A DNA stretch of 47,271 nt. Source: Anaerolineaceae bacterium (lineage in GTDB: Bacteria; Chloroflexota; Anaerolineae; Anaerolineales; Anaerolineaceae). How positions within the stretch are numbered: position 1 is the stretch's first letter; each line of letters starts with the position of its first letter. Positions 35,463 to 43,043 of this stretch are shown in pieces. The notes under the pieces were generated by a model. It was not told the origin of the DNA. It made no database searches and saw only the letters and a program-made list of their open reading frames with translations. Made by a program: the position numbers and the translations under genes. The stretch covers positions 1 to 47,271 of the forward strand of contig PWSY01000185.1 of NCBI GenBank assembly GCA_003563055.1, read 5' to 3'.

Positions 35463-36230
35463 TTATATTTCGAGTACAGCTTCCGCTGCCAGCAAGAAAA
35501 GATGGCGCCGAATCTCATCCCGACTGGTCCACTGGCGGCCATCCCACGCTTCAGGAATAACGGCATCGCCACCATAAAGAATCTGTCCAAAATGCACCTT
35601 ACGAAATTGCGCAGCGGCAAAAAATGCCGCCGATTCCATTTCGACAGCCAAACACCCTTCCGCCAGGTAAGTTGCTGCCTTCCTGGGTGTTTCACGGTAT
35701 ATAGCGTCTGTGGTCCAGGTCTTGGTTTTTAAATAATCAATGCCATGACGGGAGAGGACAGATTCGATCGCTTGAAGCGCATATGGGTCTGCCTGAACCT
35801 CGCGAGAGAGTGGCATGTAATGATATGACGTTCCCTCATCTCGGATGGCTGACACCGGCACAAGGATGTGTCCCACAACAATCTCCTGGTCAAGGACACC
35901 ACATCCACCACAGGCGATGAATTTCTGGCAACCTCGCGCAATCATCTCTTCCAACAAAGCCACTGCCAAAGGGGCACCAATTCCTGGATGAAAAAATGCC
36001 AGTCGCTTCCCCGCATGGTTTATCTCATAAAGCGGATGCAGCCCCATTTCCGACTTAGAATGTGCCAATACTTTTGTATGATAATTTTCAGTCAGCCACT
36101 GAATAACATCGGCAAAGAAACAAATCACACAATGTTCGGGAACATCACATGCGTCAACGAGTTTAGCAGGTTCCAGAATAGCTTCAGGTGTAGGATCAAA
36201 TTCCAGGATCGGAAATGCTTCTGTTTTCAT
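35463..36230 (-). CDS. Nucleoside phosphorylase (PNP/UDP family)
   Basis: A 255-residue enzyme that splits nucleosides with phosphate. Motifs are HPGIGAPLAVALLEEMIARG near 80-99, GGCGVLDQ near 107-114, a nucleobase-binding TTDAIYRETP near 172-181, and EMESAAFF near 196-203, whose Glu and Asp-like residues bind the ribose. It is closest in layout to uridine phosphorylase. The ATG has a weak ribosome site. Copy 2 of the 102-bp element lies in its promoter region. Confidence 0.85.
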   Translation of the reverse strand: MKTEAFPILEFDPTPEAILEPAKLVDACDVPEHCVICFFADVIQWLTENYHTKVLAHSKSEMGLHPLYEINHAGKRLAFFHPGIGAPLAVALLEEMIARGCQKFIACGGCGVLDQEIVVGHILVPVSAIRDEGTSYHYMPLSREVQADPYALQAIESVLSRHGIDYLKTKTWTTDAIYRETPRKAATYLAEGCLAVEMESAAFFAAAQFRKVHFGQILYGGDAVIPEAWDGRQWTSRDEIRRHLFLLAAEAVLEI

Positions 36231-36281
36231 ATCATTTATCGTCTTTCCTAATGATTTCTACATCCTTATTGAATTAGTTAA

Positions 36282-36383
36282 GTAACTACTCAAGCAGCCC
36301 TGCTTCTGAAGGGAGGGGGCTGTGGTGTGGCGGCTTCGCCGCCACACCACAGCCCCCTATTCCCTCGCATGCTGAGTAGTTAC
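36282..36383. mobile_element. 102-bp palindromic MITE-like element, copy 2
   Basis: The terminal repeats GTAACTACTCA and TGAGTAGTTAC are unchanged from copy 1. The inner stem (36314-36334 with 36338-36358) is extended by one pair to 21 bp. Nine of 102 positions differ; four of them make two compensatory pair changes (A-T to G-C, and G-C to C-G). The flanks TTAGTTAA (36274-36281) and TTAGTATA (36384-36391) agree at 6 of 8, a decayed target duplication. Confidence 0.85.
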
Positions 36384-36481
36384 TTAGTATAAATGATAAT
36401 TTGGCAAGAGTGGTCAACCTGGCCTATCTGGTGTAAAATGGGAAACACCAGCCTTCCATAACACATTCGGATCACAGATTT

Positions 36482-37957
36482 ATGTCAAAAATTAATCAAC
36501 CAAACAGCCTGAGCCCAAAACCAGAAATTAACCTCGCTTTTGCGCCCGAAATTGAGATGGCAGATTGTGGATATGCATTCCACCCCATCGCAGGTTTCGA
36601 ACTCGAGGTTGACGGTTCTGTCTATATGTATTCCAAAGATGGCAATATCGAGATCAGCCTGTTTGGCGGTGAATTATCCAATAAAACCTCGATCGGAGAG
36701 CTTAACGATACACTGGCCAGTAATTTTTTAGAAGATGTTGATGAGTTTCGCTTAATTAAGGCTGGCAAGGATGTCATCCAGGGGATAACAGGTTTTCTCA
36801 ACGAGATTCAATTCGGCAACGCTGAAGAAGAAGGTGTTGGTCGAGCATTGATCTGTTCACCTTTTATCAATCAATACTTTTTTTTACTGGTGATCTGTTC
36901 TGCGGACGATTGGGAATCTCAAGGGCAACCCGTTTTCGAAGCCCTAAAATCGAAGATCACCTTCCATCCCCAATTCAAGCCGGTCGACGATGTCGAACAC
37001 ATTCATGATCATCCCGATCTGACCATCGAAACCTACCAGGCCATCACACCAGAAGACAATTTTATCCTCACAATTGAAGAGGGTGATGTTTCCCTTCTCC
37101 TGGCTGCCCGATCTCACAAAACCAATGATAATGTATCGCTTATCCAGTTTGTCACGCCGGATGGAAACTGCCTCTATCACTTTGAGCCAGTTTCTGGCAC
37201 TTTTTCCAGCCATCTTTACAACCACCCCTTGGTGAGCAACCTGGGCGAAGTTTGTTTCTACTACCCTCATACCCCCCAGAAAACTTTATTGCCAGGCAAT
37301 TATCTTTTTTCATTCTTCACAGACACCCGCCAAAACCTGCAGGAAATTCAGATCATTATTCGTTCCAGGCCAGTGAAGGAACTGCAGAAAGTCGATTTGA
37401 ATTTTTGGTTAGCATTAGAAAATGACCGGTTCAATAACCCAGATTATTTACAATCCTTTATCTCCAACATCCATCAATCGCTGACTCAGCACTTGGCACC
37501 TGTAAAACTGGCGCCTGGAAAATGCGACTGTTTTTTCCCTGCACCCGATGAGTTGTCTCTCTTCACCACGGTTAACCTGGATACAGATCTGCCTGATTGC
37601 AGTTACATGATCGCAGAAAGTGTCAATAACGACCGTGCACTCAATATTGGCCTGGTTGAACAACTGACCACGGGTAATCCCCCTATTCAAGCACCCTGCC
37701 AGGCGGTAAGCAGCGGTTCTCCCGGGATGATCCTGTCATCGATCTCTCCCCATGCCTGCATTGTGATTGGTTTATCGGGATACCTGAACGACCAGGGTGA
37801 AGTGAATTTCACCGGTCTAGCGGATGCAATCATCCAACAACTGCTCGTTTTTAGCGGCATCACTGGTGAGGGAGAATTGGAAAGCGATATCCTCTCCCTA
37901 TCTCCTGAGGCCATACACCACCTCAGATACCACCCTCTTTTTTACGACTCAGATTGA
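36482..37957 (+). CDS. Uncharacterised 491-residue protein
   Basis: A soluble protein with no signal peptide or membrane helix. The N-terminal half (about 1-165) begins with a beta-rich domain resembling PsbP-like folds. The middle (about 170-300) is beta-rich (TIEEGDVSLLLAARSH). The C-terminal half (about 305-490) has a Cys-containing region (KCDCFFPAPDE) and ends with acidic SGITGEGELESD. I cannot assign a function; it seems to have three folded parts. Its stop region overlaps that of the convergent methyltransferase by 16 bases. The 102-bp element lies 98 bases upstream. Confidence 0.7.
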   Translation: MSKINQPNSLSPKPEINLAFAPEIEMADCGYAFHPIAGFELEVDGSVYMYSKDGNIEISLFGGELSNKTSIGELNDTLASNFLEDVDEFRLIKAGKDVIQGITGFLNEIQFGNAEEEGVGRALICSPFINQYFFLLVICSADDWESQGQPVFEALKSKITFHPQFKPVDDVEHIHDHPDLTIETYQAITPEDNFILTIEEGDVSLLLAARSHKTNDNVSLIQFVTPDGNCLYHFEPVSGTFSSHLYNHPLVSNLGEVCFYYPHTPQKTLLPGNYLFSFFTDTRQNLQEIQIIIRSRPVKELQKVDLNFWLALENDRFNNPDYLQSFISNIHQSLTQHLAPVKLAPGKCDCFFPAPDELSLFTTVNLDTDLPDCSYMIAESVNNDRALNIGLVEQLTTGNPPIQAPCQAVSSGSPGMILSSISPHACIVIGLSGYLNDQGEVNFTGLADAIIQQLLVFSGITGEGELESDILSLSPEAIHHLRYHPLFYDSD

Positions 37958-38796
37958 GCTCGATTTTTAATCCACTGGATAGAGTCTATTCCCTCAAAAC
38001 GTTCCCGCATAACCTTTATCGCCTGTGGGTTATTATCCACCAAAATAAAATTACGCCCCAACTGCAGGCAAACCTCACCGATAGTGCCGCTGCCTGCAAA
38101 GAAGTCCAACACCAGATCACCTGGTTTTGAAGATGCAGCAACAATCCGGCTCAGCACACCTGACGGCTTCTGCGTAGGATAACCGGTTTTTTCCTGGCTA
38201 TTCGTCCCTACAATGGTATGCCACCAGGTATCGGTTGGAAATTTCCCCTTTGCCGCTTTTTCCTTCCCTACCAAACCCGGGGCCATATAGGGGATCCGAT
38301 CCACTTCATCCCGATTGAAGGTATACCTTTCAGGATCCTTAACATAAAACAAGATATTGTCGTGTTTGGCTGGCCACCGGTATTTCGACCTGCCACCAAA
38401 GTCGTAAGCCCAAATGATCTCGTTCAAGAACGATTCACGACCAAATATTTCATCCAGCAAGATCTTACAATAATGCACTTCCCGGTAATCAATGTGAAAA
38501 TAAAAGCTGCCGGTTCGCTTCAATACCCTGTGTGCCTCTTGCAGACGCGGCTCGAGGAAGCCCAGGTAGTCACTGAAATGATCACGGTACGCCCGTTCGC
38601 CAAGGATTGTGGTCTGGTAGCGATTACCGCCAAACCCTATTCGATCACCACGATCACTTTTTTCAACCGAAATCTGTTTTCGTGCCTGTTGCTTACCGGT
38701 ATTAAATGGCGGATCAATGTAGATCAGGTCAACAGACTCATCCCTTAAAGTAACAAGGACATCCAGGTTATCACCAAAAATGATTTTGTTCTTCAT
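37942..38796 (-). CDS. Orphan beta-class DNA methyltransferase
   Basis: A 284-residue adenine-N6 or cytosine-N4 DNA methyltransferase. Motif IV, DPPFNTG (28-34), comes first and the S-adenosylmethionine motif DLVLDFFAGSGTIGEV lies near the C-terminus, the beta-class order. No target-recognition domain of the Type I or III kind is present, and no restriction endonuclease is near. It may be a solitary regulatory methylase or the remnant of a restriction-modification pair. The stop overlaps that of the 491-residue gene. Target sequence unknown. Confidence 0.85.
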   Translation of the reverse strand: MKNKIIFGDNLDVLVTLRDESVDLIYIDPPFNTGKQQARKQISVEKSDRGDRIGFGGNRYQTTILGERAYRDHFSDYLGFLEPRLQEAHRVLKRTGSFYFHIDYREVHYCKILLDEIFGRESFLNEIIWAYDFGGRSKYRWPAKHDNILFYVKDPERYTFNRDEVDRIPYMAPGLVGKEKAAKGKFPTDTWWHTIVGTNSQEKTGYPTQKPSGVLSRIVAASSKPGDLVLDFFAGSGTIGEVCLQLGRNFILVDNNPQAIKVMRERFEGIDSIQWIKNRAQSES

Positions 38797-39046
38797 CCAC
38801 TTATTGTATCATCATCAATAGACACCGGCACAGAAAAATTTAATATAATCAACTCACAAACCATGCGTCTGGCGTTTCCCTTTCATCCAAACACACGCAA
38901 ACCACACGGATTGCTAACTAATTTCACACGAAAACAACGTACTTCAACACCTGTAAAGCTCAACTCTAACAGCAGATTAATGTTTTCTCAGTAGGGTAAT
39001 CATAAAGAAGAGCAAAATAAAAGAATACAAAGGAGCTGTTTTCATA

Positions 39047-41083
39047 ATGAAAAAATTGAGATTACTCAAAATTATGGGAAGTGTTATGATCATTATTCTA
39101 TTTTTGGCTTCTTGCGAAGCATTCAGCCCCGAAGAACCATCCCAAGAAGTGATTGAAACAGCGGCTGCAGAAACACAAATCGCTGTTCAAACAGAAACAG
39201 CCGTAGCAGAAGTTGAACAAAAGGCACAGGAAGTGGCACAGACACAAACTGCCTTTGCAGAATTAGAACCAGAGCCAACAGACACGCCCGAGCCCACACC
39301 TACCCGTACAGAAGAGCAAACCGACCCTGTAGCAGACAGATGTCATTGGGCGGGTTTTGTCAGAGATATCACTATCGAAGACTCAACTATTCTCAACCCC
39401 AGACAGGTTTTCACAAAGATATGGCGCCTTGAGAACATTGGCACCTGCACCTGGAACACCAATTTCCAGGTGTCATTCGAGTCCGGGAACCAGATGGGGG
39501 CGCCCGCAACATCCAGCCTACCGCAGGCCGTTGAACCAGGAGAGACTGTAGACATCAGCATCGATATGACCGCGCCTGCTTCTCCCGGCACCTATACTGG
39601 ATACTGGATGCTGGTTAGTGAGACCGGCGAAGTATTTGGTCTTGGTGATGATGCCAGCAGCCCCTTCTGGGTCCGCATTCGCGTGACCGAAGAGGATGAA
39701 TACGTGGTTTACAACCTGGCTGAAAATTACTGCCAGGCTGGGTGGCGTTCCAGTGCGGTCGACCCAATCCATTGCCCCAGCGAAGAAGATCTCGAAATGG
39801 GCTTTGTCCAGGCCGTTGACCAACCCCGGTTGGAAGATGGGAAAGTTTATCACCAGCCCGCCATCCTGACCTACCCCGATTTCGGTGAATCCGGGTATAT
39901 GGTCGGCCGTTACCCACCCTTGTTGATCGAAGAAGGAGATAGCTTCCGGGCGACGATTGGGTGCCTGCACAATGCCACCAGTTGCAATGTGAACTTCACT
40001 TTGCGCGTGTTAGAGCCAGGCGTTGGCTTCCATACACTTGGTATGTGGCACGAAATTTATGATGGGCTCATATACCCCATTGACGTGGATTTGTCTGAGT
40101 TCGCCGGTATGGAAGTAGAGCTCACCCTTTCGGCGATTGCTGTTGATGACACAAAGGATAACTACGCCCTTTGGGTAGACCCACGAGTTGTGCGTGGAAC
40201 CGATCCTGACACCCCATACAACAGGGCCCGTTTTATCGACGATATCACCATAGAAGACTCAACTGTTCTCGACCCCGAGCAACCCTTCACAAAAACCTGG
40301 CGGATCAGAAATGTTGGAACAAACAACTGGGATGCGGGTTACAAAGTGATATTTAGTTCGGGCAACCAGATGGGTGCCCCATCAAGTGTCACCCTACCAC
40401 ATATCGTTGAGCCCGGTGATTCTGTTGATATCAGCATAGATATGACCGCGCCTGCTTCTCCCGGCACCTATACTGGATACTGGATGCTGGTTAGTGACAC
40501 CGGCGAAGTATTTGGTCTTGGTGATGATGCCAGCAGCCCTTTTTGGGTCCGCATTCGCGTGACCGAAGAGGATGAATTCTTGGTTTACAACCTGGCTGAA
40601 AATTACTGCCAGGCTGGCTGGCTTTCAAGAGTGGTCGACCCAATCCAATGCCCCAGCGATGAAGATCTCCGGGCTGGTTTTGTCCAGTCTGTCGACCAAC
40701 CCAGGCTGGAAGATGGCAAAGTGTATGATCAGCCCGCCATCCTGACCTACCCCAATTTTGGTGAATCCGGGTATATGGTTGGCCGTTACCCACCCTTATT
40801 AATCGAAGAAGGGGATAGCTTCCGGGCGACGATTGGGTGCCTGCACAATGCCACCAGTTGTAATGTGAATTACACCCTGCGTGTATTAGAACCTGGTATT
40901 GGTTTTCACACCCTTGGCATGTGGCATGAGGTTTATGATGGGCTCATATACCCAATTGATGTGGATTTGTCTGAGTTCGCCGGAATGGAAGTAGAGCTCA
41001 CCCTTTCAGTCATCGCAGTTGATGACTCAATGGATAACTTCGCGCTTTGGATCGATCCACGGGTTGTACGGGAAGCAGATTAG
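39047..41083 (+). CDS. Lipoprotein with two Nbr1-type four-tryptophan domains
   Basis: A 678-residue lipoprotein. The signal sequence ends at the lipobox FLASC (Cys near 23). A Glu/Thr-rich linker (about 30-95) is followed by two copies of a 292-residue unit. Each unit starts with an Nbr1/FW domain (FTKxWRxxNxGTxxW...PGTYTGYWMLVS, about 100 residues) and continues with a Cys-containing beta-sandwich domain with ATIGCLHNATSCN. Such proteins sit on the outer surface. The ATG has AAGGAG upstream, and a terminator follows. Ligand unknown. Confidence 0.85.
   Translation: MKKLRLLKIMGSVMIIILFLASCEAFSPEEPSQEVIETAAAETQIAVQTETAVAEVEQKAQEVAQTQTAFAELEPEPTDTPEPTPTRTEEQTDPVADRCHWAGFVRDITIEDSTILNPRQVFTKIWRLENIGTCTWNTNFQVSFESGNQMGAPATSSLPQAVEPGETVDISIDMTAPASPGTYTGYWMLVSETGEVFGLGDDASSPFWVRIRVTEEDEYVVYNLAENYCQAGWRSSAVDPIHCPSEEDLEMGFVQAVDQPRLEDGKVYHQPAILTYPDFGESGYMVGRYPPLLIEEGDSFRATIGCLHNATSCNVNFTLRVLEPGVGFHTLGMWHEIYDGLIYPIDVDLSEFAGMEVELTLSAIAVDDTKDNYALWVDPRVVRGTDPDTPYNRARFIDDITIEDSTVLDPEQPFTKTWRIRNVGTNNWDAGYKVIFSSGNQMGAPSSVTLPHIVEPGDSVDISIDMTAPASPGTYTGYWMLVSDTGEVFGLGDDASSPFWVRIRVTEEDEFLVYNLAENYCQAGWLSRVVDPIQCPSDEDLRAGFVQSVDQPRLEDGKVYDQPAILTYPNFGESGYMVGRYPPLLIEEGDSFRATIGCLHNATSCNVNYTLRVLEPGIGFHTLGMWHEVYDGLIYPIDVDLSEFAGMEVELTLSVIAVDDSMDNFALWIDPRVVREAD
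39365..41080 (+). repeat. 876-base in-frame tandem duplication inside the lipoprotein
   Basis: Every matching point in unit 1 is 876 bases (292 codons) before that in unit 2, for example GATATCAC at 39365 and 40241. A block of about 130 bases (39563 onward and 40439 onward) is identical but for single substitutions. No insertion or deletion separates the units. Confidence 0.9.
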
Positions 41084-41105
41084 ACTGAGACGATTTAACA
41101 GGAAG

Positions 41106-41132
41106 AGGTTGGGGTTTCTCCCAACCTTTTTT
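41106..41132 (+). terminator. Rho-independent terminator of the lipoprotein gene
   Basis: GGTTGGG (41107-41113) and CCCAACC (41120-41126) form a perfect 7-bp stem, followed by TTTTTT (41127-41132). It lies 23 bases after the stop codon. Confidence 0.92.
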
Positions 41133-41518
41133 ACCAAACTTTTTAAGAATGCATCAGGTAACAGGTCATTTACAGGATTGAATTACTCAAATAGCCCTAA
41201 TTGTCGCTTTTTAAACCTGGCAGGATGAGGTGCAACATAGGTTACCAACCTGAATATTTTGCAGAAATAATAATAAATTGACCTCAAAATTGGCTGATCA
41301 ATCAGCCAAGGAAACCCAATCCTTACAAGATCATATCATAATGATAACAACTTCTTCTAATATCTAAATATTACAATAAATGCCCTTGATTTATAAATTA
41401 ATTTAAGTTAAGATGCTTAAGTGATAATCGTACACCCCAAAAACCCCCGGGGCTGGAATCCGATTAAAGCATTACCAGCGACAGGTGATGATAGTGGCAA
41501 AGTATTAAAGGACGGTCA
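41133..41518. other. AT-rich 386-base intergenic region with a palindrome
   Basis: No gene is supported. TTGGCTGAT-CA-ATCAGCCAA (41290-41309) is a perfect 9-bp inverted repeat with no T run, so an operator or second hairpin. Weakly promoter-like AT-rich sequence follows at about 41380-41430. The next gene has AAAGGAC before its GTG. Confidence 0.5.
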
Positions 41519-42565
41519 GTGAGCAAGGAAAGAAGCGCGTTTAATAACATATCCCGAAACGCCCTTTCCTACCTGGTGATTCTGGCGTTTTTTATTACCT
41601 TCAGACCTTTATCCGTCACAGCCAATACTGTAAATACCGCCGATGAATTTTATTTTTCTCACGCCCAGGATCAAACAACAACGCTACCCACCTGGGAGCC
41701 CCCCCTGGATCCAACCTTCAAGGATAATGCCCCGGTGGTTTATGCTTCCGGAAGTGCGCTCATCCAGGGCAGGTTTCCCACTTGCACAACCTGTCCCCCC
41801 GAAGCAACGGATCATCGTAAGCCAGATCTGCCCCCCGACATAATACCACCCCATAAATGGCCGCACTCCCCATCTGTCAAAGTCATTGCTGTTTGGCCAT
41901 CTGGTGATACCACTTCCTGCTCTGGTATGCTCATACAGCCCAATTACACCCTCACTGCAGCTCACTGTGTCTTTACACACACGCCCGGACACTGCATCAG
42001 TGAGGACTCCTGCTGGGTTGATCATCTACAAATCTCCAGTCATTATGGCCACGAAAGCCAGGAGGTAACGGCTTTTACAAAAATCCTGACCTGGACAGCC
42101 TGGACAAGCAACCGCGACTATGATTACGACCTTGCAGCCGTGGAACTGGAAGATCATATCGGTGAAGAATTAAGAGGTGTTGGATGGCTGGGTTTTGGGT
42201 TTAATAACGATTTGGATAAAACTTTCTTTCCCAAGGCTGAGTTTATGCACTCAAGTTTTCCGGTTCATGATCCAAACAACGACAAAGAGCTGTTTATTTG
42301 GAAGGGGCAACTACAAACGCCTGAAAATCAGGCTCACCTGTTATACTCGAACGGGGCAAGCACATATGGTCAAAGCGGCGCTGCCTTACACAGCCCAAAC
42401 GCCAATCATATCATTTATGGGGTCTTATCTCACCTTGCTGAAGATGGCACAGAAACCGGTTATACTAGGATCACCTACGATAAGTTTTTCGCTATCCGGG
42501 ATTGGATCACCGGTGGGATCAAGTCGCTCAATTTTTATCACTTTATCCCGCTGGTCAACCGATAA
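41519..42565 (+). CDS. Secreted V8-like serine endopeptidase
   Basis: A 348-residue secreted protease of the S1B (glutamyl endopeptidase) type. The signal peptide is at about 14-36, with a Pro-rich propeptide-like stretch to about 125. The catalytic triad appears as His in TAAHC, Asp in DYDLAAV and Ser in GQSGAAL. Cys pairs such as CTTC and SCS suggest disulfides. The last residues YHFIPLVNR resemble a short sorting motif. The GTG start with AAAGGAC upstream is used. A small membrane protein follows after 50 bases. Confidence 0.85.
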   Translation: MSKERSAFNNISRNALSYLVILAFFITFRPLSVTANTVNTADEFYFSHAQDQTTTLPTWEPPLDPTFKDNAPVVYASGSALIQGRFPTCTTCPPEATDHRKPDLPPDIIPPHKWPHSPSVKVIAVWPSGDTTSCSGMLIQPNYTLTAAHCVFTHTPGHCISEDSCWVDHLQISSHYGHESQEVTAFTKILTWTAWTSNRDYDYDLAAVELEDHIGEELRGVGWLGFGFNNDLDKTFFPKAEFMHSSFPVHDPNNDKELFIWKGQLQTPENQAHLLYSNGASTYGQSGAALHSPNANHIIYGVLSHLAEDGTETGYTRITYDKFFAIRDWITGGIKSLNFYHFIPLVNR

Positions 42566-42615
42566 TTTCAGAGTGCCTGTACATCATCTAAAAGCCACGA
42601 TTAAAGGAGACTATA

Positions 42616-42963
42616 ATGGCCCATATTCCAGAAGATGATAATTTTGATGAATTTATGAACGCATCCGGTGATGAGTGGAGCAAACCGCAAAAACCACCCG
42701 ATAAACCAGACATGAGGACAACCCACACAGACAGGTGGGGATCACCCCTGCCTCAAAAAGGAACAGCCAGCGATCACGATCGATGGGGTTCAGAACAGGC
42801 ACAACCAGCCAGATCAGAGGCTGGACTGCCAGCAAAAAAAACCGGCAAAAGGCCATGGTGGATTATAGCCATCATCCTGGCAGCTGTCCTCTGCCTGTGT
42901 CTTTGTTTGCTGTTTGGGCTCCCACTCCTGGGATTAAACCTGTTTTCATTTCTTCCCACTTAA
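42616..42963 (+). CDS. Small C-terminally anchored membrane protein
   Basis: A 115-residue protein with a hydrophilic, Pro- and Asp-rich N-terminal two-thirds and a single membrane helix at about residues 81-104 (PWWIIAIILAAVLCLCLCL), followed by a hydrophobic tail. The helix has several Cys, like the anchor of the metallopeptidase at 5480. No family recognised. The ATG has AAAGGAG 6 bases upstream, and a hairpin terminator follows 22 bases after the stop. Confidence 0.65.
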   Translation: MAHIPEDDNFDEFMNASGDEWSKPQKPPDKPDMRTTHTDRWGSPLPQKGTASDHDRWGSEQAQPARSEAGLPAKKTGKRPWWIIAIILAAVLCLCLCLLFGLPLLGLNLFSFLPT

Positions 42964-42984
42964 CCCAACTGCGGAATTAAAGTC

Positions 42985-43022
42985 AAGCCGCACCGATTAC
43001 AATATTTAGTGCGGCTTCTTTC
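42985..43022 (+). terminator. Probable terminator between convergent genes
   Basis: AAGCCGCAC (42985-42993) and GTGCGGCTT (43009-43017) are a perfect 9-bp stem with a 15-base loop, followed by CTTTCCC. It lies between the small membrane protein and ppk. Confidence 0.65.
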
Positions 43023-43043
43023 CCAATATAAAAACCTGATCCC

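Noticed and set aside
41178-41200. Sequence resembling the left end of the 102-bp element
   Set aside because: Only about 13 of 15 bases agree and no hairpin or right end follows; within chance.
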